Source: Pseudomonas entomophila (GTDB lineage Bacteria > Pseudomonadota > Gammaproteobacteria > Pseudomonadales > Pseudomonadaceae). From it: a DNA stretch of 64,000 bases. Positions 32,665 to 41,730 of this stretch are shown here, in pieces. The translations under genes and the position numbers were made by a program. The notes beneath the pieces were generated by a model. It saw only the letters and a list, made by a program, of their open reading frames with translations, was not told where the DNA came from and made no database searches. Position 1 is the stretch's first letter; the number at the start of each line of letters is the position of its first letter. The stretch covers positions 145,239-209,238 of the forward strand of contig NZ_JAAMQJ010000003.1 of the NCBI RefSeq assembly GCF_013523125.1. The letters run 5' to 3'.

Positions 32665-34092
32665 TTAGAGTGAATTCAGAAAGGCCAGCAGCGCAGCACG
32701 CTGCTCGGCGTCGAACGTCAGTACGTGACGACGGGCCGCATCCGCTTCGCCGCCGTGCCAGAGCACCGCTTCGAGCAGGTTGCGGGCACGCCCGTCGTGC
32801 AGCAATTGCGTGTGGCCACTGACCGCCTGGGTCAGGCCCACACCCCACAGCGGTGGCGTGCGCCAGTGCTGGCCGCTCGCCTCGAACTCGCTGCGGCCGT
32901 CCGCCAGCCCCGACCCCATGTCGTGCAACAGCAGGTCACTGTAGGGGTGGATGACCTGGTTGGCCAGTTCGGGTTCGACGCCCTCGGCCGCCGTGGTGAA
33001 CGTGGGGGTGTGGCAGGCCTGGCAGCCGGCTTCGTGAAACAGGCGCTTGCCGGCCAGCACCTGGGGGGCGTCGACGTCGCGGCGCGCCGGGACGGCGAGG
33101 TTGCGTGTGTAGAAGGTCACCAGGCGCAGGATGTTGTCGCTGACCTCCTGCTCGCCGTCGGCGCCGTTGCCATTGGGGGCGCGCTGGCAATCCACCTGGG
33201 CCGGGGTGCAGTCGTCGTGGGGCAGCAGGGTCGTGGTCAACCCCATGTCGCCGGCGAAGGCGTGGGCGTTCTGCTGGTTGACGGTGGGCTGCCCGGCCTT
33301 CCAGCCGAAACGCCCCAGGACCGTCTCCTGCCGCGCCTGGTCCCAGACCCGGTTCGGGCGCCCGCGGATGCCATCGCCGTCGTGGTCGTCCGGGTCGGCA
33401 TTGGCCAGGATCGCCGCCTCCGGGATTGCTTCGAGCAGGCCGAGCCCGATCATGGGCGGGGCGACCCGTGCCGACAGGCGCGTGTCCGGATGCATCGGGC
33501 CGTACCCCAGCTGGGTGATGCGCACGTGCGGCCGGCGCAGTTCGACCGTGTAGCCGTCCGCGAAGCTGACCGGCTCGGCGCTGTACTCGACCCGCACCTT
33601 GCCTTCCGGCGCGACACCGGGTACGGCCATGTCCTGCAGTTGGGTGCCGTAGGTAGGCTCGGGGACGACGCCCAGGCGCTCGATCTCCTGAAGGTAGGCC
33701 GGTTGGTCGGGGATCGACAGGCGCACCAGCATCGACACCGCATTGCGCGCGCCGGGCTCTGGGGGATGACCCCGGCCGTCGCGCACGTGGCAGTTCTGGC
33801 AGGCATTGGTGTTGAACAATGGGCCCAGGCCATCACGCGCCGTGGTGGTCGACGGGGCGATCACCCAGGGACTGCGGAAGAAGCTGTTGCCGACGCTGAA
33901 GTCCAGCCGGCGTTCTGGGGTCAGGTTGGCCGATGGCAGCGAAAATGCCTGGCGGTCCTGTCGCTGCACGGTCGTGGTACCACCCGACAAGGCTTCGCCC
34001 GGCTCGGCCTGGGTGAGGCGCGATGCGTCATCACAGGCGGTCAGCGCACAGAGCAGCAGCAAGGGCGAGAGACGAAGCAGCGGCGAGGACAT
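32665..34092 (-). CDS. di-heme oxidoreductase-like lipoprotein (DUF1111)
   Basis: 475 residues from ATG 34092. Lipobox LTAC with C20. Two c-type heme sites: C98-x-x-C101-H102 (ACQNCH) and GCQACH at about residue 345-350, typical of the DHOR family (PF06537), distant relatives of di-heme peroxidases. A DPDDHDGDGIRGRPN segment near residue 235 looks calcium-binding. Located between the two imelysin genes. Electron partner and substrate are not known; the pairing suggests redox handling of periplasmic iron. Confidence 0.9.
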   Translation of the reverse strand: MSSPLLRLSPLLLLCALTACDDASRLTQAEPGEALSGGTTTVQRQDRQAFSLPSANLTPERRLDFSVGNSFFRSPWVIAPSTTTARDGLGPLFNTNACQNCHVRDGRGHPPEPGARNAVSMLVRLSIPDQPAYLQEIERLGVVPEPTYGTQLQDMAVPGVAPEGKVRVEYSAEPVSFADGYTVELRRPHVRITQLGYGPMHPDTRLSARVAPPMIGLGLLEAIPEAAILANADPDDHDGDGIRGRPNRVWDQARQETVLGRFGWKAGQPTVNQQNAHAFAGDMGLTTTLLPHDDCTPAQVDCQRAPNGNGADGEQEVSDNILRLVTFYTRNLAVPARRDVDAPQVLAGKRLFHEAGCQACHTPTFTTAAEGVEPELANQVIHPYSDLLLHDMGSGLADGRSEFEASGQHWRTPPLWGVGLTQAVSGHTQLLHDGRARNLLEAVLWHGGEADAARRHVLTFDAEQRAALLAFLNSL

Positions 34093-34265
34093 CGACAATC
34101 CTGGAGGGTGCGAGCGAAAAACAGGGGTGCAAGCTTAGCAGGCTGGCGAGGTATGAATAAGAGGGATTTGCGTTTGCCGGATGAAATCGACGTCAGTCCA
34201 GGTGCATGAAGCCGCGAGGGGATCGGCCTGCGACGCCGCGAACGACGCCTCAGGCCGATGGTCGA

Positions 34266-35600
34266 TCAGAACGCGTGATCGGCCGTATCCGGGCTCAGGT
34301 TGGTGATGCCCAGCTTGCCCGCGGCCTGCTCGATGGTGCCGGTCTGCTTGACCAGCGCCGCGATGGCGTCACGCACGATCTGGTTGCCCGCCGCGTTGTC
34401 CGGCGCGATCAGCTGGTCGTAGTGTTCACCCTTGAGCGCGTGGTCGACCATGACCTGGATCTTCGCCTCGGTGGCTGCCAGGTCGGCCTTGAGGGCCGTG
34501 TCGGTGGCCGGGTCGGCCTTGGCCACCAGCGACGACAGGCTCGGGCCGGTCAGTCGGGTGCCGTCGGCACGGGTGTACTCGCCCAGGTAGATGTTGCGGA
34601 TGCCCTTAGCGTCGTAGAAGTGCGCGAAGTGGGTGTAGTCGCTGAAGCAGTCCTGCTCGTCTTCAGGCGAGTTGGCTTCCAGGGAGACCTTCATGCGCTC
34701 GCCGGCCAGCTCGCCCAGCGACAGGCTGCCCATGCCGAACAGCATCTTGCGCAAGCCATCGTTGACCGACTCGCCTTCCAGCGTGGCGCGGTAGTTGTCG
34801 GTGACGTTCGGCGCCCAGTTGGCGACCATTTCTTCCAGGTCGCTGACCAGCAGGTCGGTGACCGCCTTCAGGTAGGCGCGGCGACGGTCGTTGTGGCCGC
34901 CCGTGGCGCCTTCGCCTTCCAGGTAGTCGGAAGCGGGACGGTTGCCGGCACCCGGACCGGTGCCGTTGAGGTCCTGGCCCCAGAGCAGGAATTCGATGGC
35001 GTGGTAACCCGTGGCGACGTTGGCTTCCGAGCCGGCCAGTTCGTTGAGACCGGCGAGCTTCTCGGGGGTGATGTCCTTGACGTCGACTTTCTCTTCGCCC
35101 ACCTGGATCTCGGTGTTGGCGATGATGTTGGCGCTGGCGGCCGGGTTGCCCAGGGCGTGTTCGTAGCTGCTGTCGACGTAGTCGATCAGGCCTTCGTCCA
35201 GCGGCCAGGCGTTCACCTGGCCTTCCCAGTCGTCGATGATGGTGTTGCCGAAGCGGAAGGCTTCGGTTTGCAGGTAAGGAATGCGTGCGGCGATCCAGGC
35301 GTCCCGGGCGGCTTTCAGGGTCTGGTCGTCCGGCTTGGCCAGGAACGCGTCGACCGCGCTCTGCAGGGCTTTGGCGGTGCTCAGCGAGTCGCCATAGATG
35401 ACGTAGGCCATTTCGGCGTAGTGCTTGACCACGGCCTTGCCGGCCGTTTCATCGACGGCGCCCGGGGCCACGGCCGGGGTGCTGGCGGCAACAGGTGCCT
35501 GAGCGTTCGGCGCGGCAGTCTTGTCATCCTTCTCACCGCACCCGGCGAGGGCGATGGCGAGGGCCAACAGGCTGGCGGAGGCCAGGGGCATACGGATCAT
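34266..35600 (-). CDS. icmP: imelysin family (M75) iron-regulated lipoprotein, IcmP-like
   Basis: 444 residues from the ATG giving MIRMPLASAS; lipobox LAGC with C21. A Pro/Ala linker (about 25-55) precedes the imelysin domain, which contains the intact GxHxxE motif GYHAIE in ATGYHAIEFLLWGQD. P. aeruginosa PA4370 (IcmP, described as an insulin-cleaving metalloproteinase) is the positional match; peptidase activity is debated for the family. First gene of the minus-strand operon; a palindrome resembling a Fur box lies about 64 bp upstream. Confidence 0.88.
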   Translation of the reverse strand: MIRMPLASASLLALAIALAGCGEKDDKTAAPNAQAPVAASTPAVAPGAVDETAGKAVVKHYAEMAYVIYGDSLSTAKALQSAVDAFLAKPDDQTLKAARDAWIAARIPYLQTEAFRFGNTIIDDWEGQVNAWPLDEGLIDYVDSSYEHALGNPAASANIIANTEIQVGEEKVDVKDITPEKLAGLNELAGSEANVATGYHAIEFLLWGQDLNGTGPGAGNRPASDYLEGEGATGGHNDRRRAYLKAVTDLLVSDLEEMVANWAPNVTDNYRATLEGESVNDGLRKMLFGMGSLSLGELAGERMKVSLEANSPEDEQDCFSDYTHFAHFYDAKGIRNIYLGEYTRADGTRLTGPSLSSLVAKADPATDTALKADLAATEAKIQVMVDHALKGEHYDQLIAPDNAAGNQIVRDAIAALVKQTGTIEQAAGKLGITNLSPDTADHAF

Positions 35601-35663
35601 GGTCGGTGTTTCCTGCGTCAAGGGAGTGGGACTGGGTGCCGGTGGCACGCGAAACCGGTACAT

Positions 35664-35682
35664 AATGCGAAAGATTTGCATT
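35664..35682 (-). promoter_or_regulatory. candidate Fur-type operator upstream of the imelysin operon
   Basis: A 19-bp inverted repeat, AATGCGAAAGATTTGCATT, with 7 of 9 symmetric pairs, sits in an AT-rich island 64-82 bp before the first imelysin gene. Read in register with the 19-bp Fur consensus the match is moderate (about 12 of 19, starting at 35661). Iron control is expected from the family but not proven here. Confidence 0.4.
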
Positions 35683-35762
35683 TTGTGTAAAGGGGTTGGC
35701 GTAAATCTCGAAGACCGGTGTCGTTACCAGGCGCGTCATCGGCGCAGGCTCGACGCCCTGCG

Positions 35763-37811
35763 TCAGAGCGCCGAGACCTGCGCGCGCTGGGTGTGCCGGA
35801 TGAATTGCGTCAGCTCACGTGCCGGCAGGGGCTTGCTGTAGTGATAGCCCTGACCTTCGTGACAGCCCTGGGCGATGATGTAGGTTTCCTGCTCGGCGGT
35901 CTCCACGCCCTCGGCGATCACCTGCATGCCCAGACTCTTGCCCAGCTGGATGATCGCCCGCACGATGGTCGCATCGTCGTCGTCGATCAGGTCCTGGACG
36001 AAGCTCTTGTCGATCTTGATCTTGTCCAGGGGCAGCGACTTCAGGTAGCTGAGGGACGAGTAGCCGGTGCCGAAGTCGTCGATGGCGATCAGAGCCCCCG
36101 AGCGGCGCAAGCTCAGCAGGTGCTGCGCTGCGGTGCTGATGTCCTCCATCAGGCTGGTCTCGGTGACCTCCAGTTCCAGACTGCCCGGTGGCAGCCGGTA
36201 GGCTTGCAGCAGGTTGTTGACCACTCGGGGCAGCTCGTTGTGGTGCAGCTGGACGGTCGACAGGTTGACCGCCATGCGCAGCTCGCCGAACCCTTGATCG
36301 TGCCAGTCGCGCAACTGCCGGCAGGCCTGGTCGAGGATCCACTCGCCGATGGCGATGATGCAGCCATTCTGTTCGGCCAGCGGGATGAACTGGTCAGGCG
36401 GCACCAGGCCCAGGCGTGGGTGCTGCCAGCGCAGCAACGCCTCGACGCCGACCACCCGCTTGTCGCGATAGCTGATCTGTGGCTGGTAGACCAGGTAGAA
36501 CTGATCGTGCGCCAGGGCTTCGCGCAAGTCCTTCTCCAGCTCCCGTCGTCGCCGGATCTCGCTGTCCACGCTGGCGACGTAGAACTGGTAGCGATTGCGC
36601 GAGCGTGCCTTGGCCAGGGTCATGGTCTGCTCGGCCTTCTGCAGCAGTTTCTCGGTGCTGTCGCCGTCCTCGGGGAACAGGGTGATGCCGATGGTGGCGC
36701 GCAGACGAATCCGTTGCTGGTCGAGCGAGAAGGGTGCCTCCAGGTCGTCGAGGATGGTCTGCGCCAGCTCGGCGGCCTCGTAGGGCTGCTCGATGTTGGC
36801 CTGGACCAGCGCGAACTGATCACCGCCCAGTCGTGCCAGCGCCCCCAATCGGCCGCTGTGGGCACGCAGGCGGTCGGCCAACGCCAGCAGCAACTGGTCA
36901 CCGGCTTGATAACTGAACTGCTCGTTGATGCCCTTGAAGTCGTCCAGCCCGAAGCACAGCACCGCCACGCGACGCTGCAGGCGGCCGGCATCGTCCAGGA
37001 TCATGTCCAGCTGCTGTTGCAACTGCTGGCGATTGGGCAGGCCCGTGAGAAAGTCGTACTGGGCCATGCGCTGCAGGCTGTTCTCGGCCTCGTGACGCAG
37101 GTGCGTGTTGCGTTCGATGGACGCCAGCAACTGGTTGGCCGTATTGACCCACAGGCCCAGCTCGTTCTTTTCGTTGCCCTTGAGCGGCGGGATCTGGTGC
37201 TGGCTGGGGCGGTCGGGGTTGATGTGCGTCAGGTGTTCGATGATCTTCGACAACGGCTTGGTCAGCAGCCAGTGGTACACCAGGTACAGGACCAGGCCCA
37301 TGGCCAGTGCGCGCAGCACACCGGACACGAAGATGATCACCGCGTTGACCAGAAAACCCTCGCCGTAGCTGGCGGTGTCCAGGGTGATGCGCAGGTCGCC
37401 GTAGTATTCGCTGTAGGGACCGCGCCCCACCAACTGCGTGGCGAAGCTGCGCTCGCTGCCGAGAATCGGGTCGGTGAGCCACCGCGTGGACGTTTCTTTC
37501 ATCGGGCGGGCCTTGTCCGCCAGCATGGTTTCGTTGGGATGGCCGATCGAGGCCATGCGCACCGATTCGTTCTGGAACAGGCCTTCCATGACTTGCATGC
37601 CCATCTCACGGTCCAGACTGTAGACCGCCTGCGTCGATGGGTCGCGAAACATGTCCAGGATACGCTGGCCGTCGGTGGCCACGGCCTGCCGCGTCTTGTA
37701 GGCATCGAAGACGATTTGCGCGCAGCTGAGGACAACGCCTACCGCCAGCGCCGACAGCAGCACGACCCTCAGCAGCTTGACCGACAAGCTGTTCTTGAAT
37801 TCCAGCTTCAA
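35763..37811 (-). CDS. bifA: cyclic di-GMP phosphodiesterase BifA
   Basis: 682 residues. Membrane segments about 14-33 and 154-182 flank a periplasmic domain. The GGDEF domain is degenerate: GGDQF at 329-333, as in known BifA. The EAL domain starts at about 425 and is intact, with EALLRW at 457-462, later NLST, ETSLME and IDDFGTGYSSLSYLK, and EGVET. It therefore should hydrolyse cyclic di-GMP while the GGDQF domain acts in regulation. In pseudomonads BifA promotes dispersal and swarming. Monocistronic, upstream of sodB as in P. aeruginosa. Confidence 0.93.
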   Translation of the reverse strand: MKLEFKNSLSVKLLRVVLLSALAVGVVLSCAQIVFDAYKTRQAVATDGQRILDMFRDPSTQAVYSLDREMGMQVMEGLFQNESVRMASIGHPNETMLADKARPMKETSTRWLTDPILGSERSFATQLVGRGPYSEYYGDLRITLDTASYGEGFLVNAVIIFVSGVLRALAMGLVLYLVYHWLLTKPLSKIIEHLTHINPDRPSQHQIPPLKGNEKNELGLWVNTANQLLASIERNTHLRHEAENSLQRMAQYDFLTGLPNRQQLQQQLDMILDDAGRLQRRVAVLCFGLDDFKGINEQFSYQAGDQLLLALADRLRAHSGRLGALARLGGDQFALVQANIEQPYEAAELAQTILDDLEAPFSLDQQRIRLRATIGITLFPEDGDSTEKLLQKAEQTMTLAKARSRNRYQFYVASVDSEIRRRRELEKDLREALAHDQFYLVYQPQISYRDKRVVGVEALLRWQHPRLGLVPPDQFIPLAEQNGCIIAIGEWILDQACRQLRDWHDQGFGELRMAVNLSTVQLHHNELPRVVNNLLQAYRLPPGSLELEVTETSLMEDISTAAQHLLSLRRSGALIAIDDFGTGYSSLSYLKSLPLDKIKIDKSFVQDLIDDDDATIVRAIIQLGKSLGMQVIAEGVETAEQETYIIAQGCHEGQGYHYSKPLPARELTQFIRHTQRAQVSAL

Positions 37812-38119
37812 CGGAGGTGTCCTTCATCCATGCGCGTGACGGCATACTGCCATTAAAGTGGCCTGCGCACTATCCACCGGTGGCGACTCGGCAACAGGAT
37901 TCGTTCGTGCGCAGCGGTGTGGTTCTGAAGACACGAGCGACCCGATCCCTCACGCGGCGTGAGTACGTCGTCGTCTTTCACTGGTTGATGTTAGCGTGCC
38001 ATACGCGTGCGGCAAGTTGTCCTGGCGCAAGCCAGGACGAAAAAAGCCCGGCGGTTGCCGCGACGACGTTCGGAATCGAACGGCATCACGGCACGCGCCG
38101 GGCTCAGGGGACGTCGGGA
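37812..38119. other. 308-bp gap between bifA and sodB
   Basis: Leftward promoter region of bifA and rightward 3' flank of sodB (both genes run on the minus strand). It contains the inverted repeat CTCACGC/GCGTGAG near 37950-37965, a perfect 8-bp hairpin GTCCTGGC GCAA GCCAGGAC at 38019-38038, and the sodB terminator. No gene is seen. Confidence 0.6.
38040..38105 (-). terminator. terminator of sodB
   Basis: On the minus strand: AGCCCGGCG (38105-38097), a long loop that can itself pair (CGTTCG/CGAACG), CGCCGGGCT (38054-38046), then TTTTT. A second perfect hairpin follows immediately at 38038-38019. Confidence 0.75.
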
Positions 38120-38716
<597 letters not shown>

Positions 38717-38880
38717 GGTCGTTCTCCTGTTCAGGTCTGTTTGCGAGGGGACGCAAGGCCGATCACGGGCGGCCTTCGACGCGTCGGCGAGTTTGTACTC
38801 TTTGCGACGCGGGGCCGGATCATAGCATCTGGGGCGCGGCAGACCGCAAGTTAGAGCTAGGGAGTGGGGGACAAGCCAGG

Positions 38881-39000
38881 AGCTACAAGCTACAAGCTAC
38901 AAGCTACAAGCGGACGATAGCGCGGTGCGTCAGGTGTTGACAGGATGCAGGGGCGACGCTGACGCTGCAGCTTGCAGCTTGCAGCTTGCAGCTTGCAGCT
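38881..39000. repeat. heptamer-repeat element B with conserved core
   Basis: Left arm: four AGCTACA units (38881-38908). Core: 38909-38970, containing CAGGTGTTGACAGG. Right arm: four CTTGCAG units (38971-38998) and CT. The core aligns over about 70 bases with element C at 54590-54660 at roughly 80 percent identity by eye. The last base of the right arm is also the last base of the argO stop codon, so it begins exactly where argO ends. Confidence 0.95.
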
Positions 39001-39599
39001 CACCCCACCACCAACTGCACCGCCACCGCGAACATCATCGCCGCGACCATCAGGTCGACCAGTCGCCAGGTGGTCGGGCGGGCCAGCCAGGGAGCGAGCC
39101 AGGCGGCGGCCAGGGCCAGGGTGAAGAACCAGATCAGCGAGGCGCTGGCAGCACCGGCGACGTAGGCACCCGGGACGGGCTGCTGGGCACCGAGCGAGCC
39201 GATCAGCAGGACGGTATCGATGTACACGTGGGGGTTGAGCAAGGTCACCGCCAGGGCACTGAGCAACACGGCCCGGCGCGAGCGCAGGCCCAGGCCCTGT
39301 TGCTGTTCGAGGCTCTGCCGGCTGCAGGCGCGCAGCAGCGCCTTGCTGCCGTACCACACCAGAAACGCCGCGCCGCCCCAGCGGGCCACGGCCAGCAGCG
39401 TCGGGCTGTTGGCGAGCACGGTGGCCAGGCCGAACACGCCAGCGCTCACCAGCAGCGCATCGCACACCACGCAGAGTGCGGCCACCGGCAGGTGGTGTTC
39501 GCGGCGCAAGCTCTGGGCCAGCACGAACGCATTCTGGGTGCCGATGGCCATGATCAGGCCGAGGGAGACCAACAGCCCGTTGAGATAACTTTGCCACAT
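39000..39599 (-). CDS. argO: LysE/ArgO family amino-acid exporter
   Basis: 199 residues, six predicted membrane segments. LGLIMAIGTQNAFVLAQSLRR (about 13-33) and LNPHVYIDTVLLIGSLG (about 120-136) are diagnostic of the LysE/ArgO basic amino-acid exporters. It is divergent from an argP-type regulator with 124 bp between starts, as for argO/argP in other proteobacteria, which strengthens the assignment. Exported substrate arginine or lysine is inferred from this. The 3' end runs directly into heptamer element B. Confidence 0.88.
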   Translation of the reverse strand: MWQSYLNGLLVSLGLIMAIGTQNAFVLAQSLRREHHLPVAALCVVCDALLVSAGVFGLATVLANSPTLLAVARWGGAAFLVWYGSKALLRACSRQSLEQQQGLGLRSRRAVLLSALAVTLLNPHVYIDTVLLIGSLGAQQPVPGAYVAGAASASLIWFFTLALAAAWLAPWLARPTTWRLVDLMVAAMMFAVAVQLVVG

Positions 39600-39723
39600 G
39601 AGAGAAACGCTCCCCTGGCGCTGGTCCTGTGGACAGCGCGATTGTCGAGATGGATGCGGGCATTCTGGTGGTAGACGCGGTATAAGAAAAACAAATAACG
39701 CTGATCTGGCATTAGAGAAAACG

Positions 39724-40614
39724 ATGTTCGACTACAAGTTGCTGGCCGCCCTGGCGGCGGTCATCGAGCAGGGCGGATTCGAGCGTGCCGCGCAGGTGCT
39801 GGGGCTGTCGCAGTCGGCCGTGTCGCAGCGGGTCAAGCTGCTTGAGGCGCGTGTCGGGCAGCCGGTACTGGTGCGGGCGACGCCGCCCCTGCCCACCGAC
39901 GTGGGCCGTCAATTGCTCAACCATGTCCAGCAGGTGCGATTGCTGGAACGCGACCTGCAGCGCCAGGTTCCGGCGCTGGATGCCGAAGGCATGCCGGAAC
40001 GGATGCGCATTGCCCTCAACGCCGACAGCCTGGCGACCTGGTGGGCAGGCGCGATCGGCCCCTTCTGCGCTGCACAATCCTTGTTGCTGGAACTGGTGGT
40101 CGAAGACCAGGACGTGGGTCTGCGGCGCATGAAGGCCGGCGAAGTCGCCGCCTGTCTGTGCGGCAGCGAACGGCCTGTGGCCGGTGCACGCTGCCTGCCG
40201 CTAGGCGCCATGCGCTACCGCGCGGTGGCGAGTCCGGCCTTCATGACACGCCATTTTCCAAAGGGGTTCGACAAGGCACGGCTGAGCCGAATGCCGGCGA
40301 TCGTGTTCGGCCCCGACGATTTTCTCCAGCACCGCTACCTGGCGTCGCTGGGGCTCGAAGGCGGGTTCGTCCATCACCTGTGCCCCTCGGCCGAAGGTTT
40401 TTTGCGCATGACCGAAGCCGGTCTGGGCTGGGGCATGGTGCCCGAATGCCAGATCCTGACGCACCTCGAGACGGGCCAGCTGGTGGAGATCTGCCCGGAC
40501 ACGCCCATCGACGTAACGCTGTACTGGCATCATTGGCGCAATGGCGGGATGCTGCTCGGCCAACTGACCGAGCACCTGCGACAGGCGGCAGCGCACTGGC
40601 TGGTGCCGTTGTAG
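39724..40614 (+). CDS. argP: LysR-type regulator ArgP (IciA)
   Basis: 296 residues from the ATG giving MFDYKLLAALAAVIEQGGFE. N-terminal winged helix-turn-helix, residues about 1-60 (AAQVLGLSQSAVSQRVKLLE), then the effector domain. It most likely activates argO in response to arginine; argO lies divergently. A run ATAAGAAAAACAAATAACG (39681-39699) in the gap is the probable promoter and operator zone. Confidence 0.9.
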   Translation: MFDYKLLAALAAVIEQGGFERAAQVLGLSQSAVSQRVKLLEARVGQPVLVRATPPLPTDVGRQLLNHVQQVRLLERDLQRQVPALDAEGMPERMRIALNADSLATWWAGAIGPFCAAQSLLLELVVEDQDVGLRRMKAGEVAACLCGSERPVAGARCLPLGAMRYRAVASPAFMTRHFPKGFDKARLSRMPAIVFGPDDFLQHRYLASLGLEGGFVHHLCPSAEGFLRMTEAGLGWGMVPECQILTHLETGQLVEICPDTPIDVTLYWHHWRNGGMLLGQLTEHLRQAAAHWLVPL

Positions 40615-40663
40615 GCCCGGCGGGCGTCTGTTGCATCTGGAATCTGGCGAGGCGAGGTCAAAC

Positions 40664-41656
40664 ATGCGAATTCTGGTCACCGGTGCGAGCGGCTTCATAG
40701 GCGGGCGCTTCGCTCGTTTTGCGCTCGAGCAGGGCCTCGACGTCCGGGTCAATGGCCGTCGTGCCGAAGGGGTCGAGCACCTGGTCAAGCGCGGCGCGCA
40801 GTTCATGCCGGGCGACCTGGGCGATGCTCGCCTGGCACGGCGCGTGTGCCAGGGCATCGATGTCGTGGTGCACTGCGCGGGCATGCAGGGCCAGTGGGGC
40901 GGTTACCAGGTGCTTCACCAGGCCAATGTGGTGACCACCGAGAACATCGTCGAAGGCAGCCTCAAGGAACAGGTCCGGCGGCTGGTCTACGTCTCGTCTT
41001 CAGCGGTGTACGGCACCGGCCAGCATCGCACCGAGGTTCCCGAGGAGCCGCTGCCGCGTCGCCTGCGCGGGCCGCAGGCGCTGACCCGCTTCCTGGCCGA
41101 GCAGAAGGTCTTCGGTGCCCAGGAGTTCGGTCTCGAAACCCTGGCTGTACGTCCTCACCGGGTGACGGGCGCCGGTGATGCCGGGTTCTTCCCGCACCTG
41201 ATGCAGCGTCACCGCAAGCGTCGCCTGGCGATCATCGGCAACGGTCTGAACCGCGTCGATTTCACCAGCGTGCACAACCTCAACGAGGCGTTGTTGGCCG
41301 CGGTCTTTGCCGAGGAGCAGGCCTTGGGCCACGTCTACAACCTCAGCAACGGCCAGCCGCTGCCGCTGTGGGACGTGGTCAACTACGTCATGCGCCAGAT
41401 GGGGCTGGCGCCGGTGACCCGTTACTGCGATCCGGGGCTGGCCTATGGCCTGGGCGCCCTGAGCGAAGCCGTCTGCCGAGCCTGGCCGGGACGTCCGCAG
41501 CCCAGCCAGTCGCGCCATGACGTGCAGGCCTTGAGTCAGGACTTCATCCTGGACATCAGCCGGGCGCGCCAGCGCCTCGATTACCGTCCCCAGGTCAGCC
41601 TGTGGGCGGCCCTGGACGAATTCTGCACTTGGTGGAAAGGGCAGAGCGGCCAATAG
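40664..41656 (+). CDS. NAD-dependent epimerase/dehydratase family protein (extended SDR), active-site Tyr not found
   Basis: 330 residues. The cofactor motif is clear: VTGASGFIGGRFA (5-17), then the D51 region and VVHCAG (68-73), and VYVSSSAVYGTG (108-119). The expected catalytic YxxxK reads LAEQK (144-148): the Lys is kept, but Tyr is Leu. The last 70 residues resemble 3-beta-hydroxysteroid dehydrogenase/isomerase-like SDRs. It follows argP by 49 bp and matches the PA4361 position. Substrate unknown; it could be a non-catalytic or altered enzyme. Confidence 0.82.
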   Translation: MRILVTGASGFIGGRFARFALEQGLDVRVNGRRAEGVEHLVKRGAQFMPGDLGDARLARRVCQGIDVVVHCAGMQGQWGGYQVLHQANVVTTENIVEGSLKEQVRRLVYVSSSAVYGTGQHRTEVPEEPLPRRLRGPQALTRFLAEQKVFGAQEFGLETLAVRPHRVTGAGDAGFFPHLMQRHRKRRLAIIGNGLNRVDFTSVHNLNEALLAAVFAEEQALGHVYNLSNGQPLPLWDVVNYVMRQMGLAPVTRYCDPGLAYGLGALSEAVCRAWPGRPQPSQSRHDVQALSQDFILDISRARQRLDYRPQVSLWAALDEFCTWWKGQSGQ

Positions 41657-41730
41657 ACGCCCCTGCCGGCCCCCAGCCTGGAGGGTCTATACTGGCGCCT
41701 CTTTTGGTGGCCCCTGCGGTGAAGCTTCAG

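Noticed and set aside
38019..38038. Hairpin GTCCTGGC/GCCAGGAC as a separate small RNA gene
   Set aside because: No promoter is visible and it directly follows the sodB terminator; it is better seen as a second terminator hairpin.
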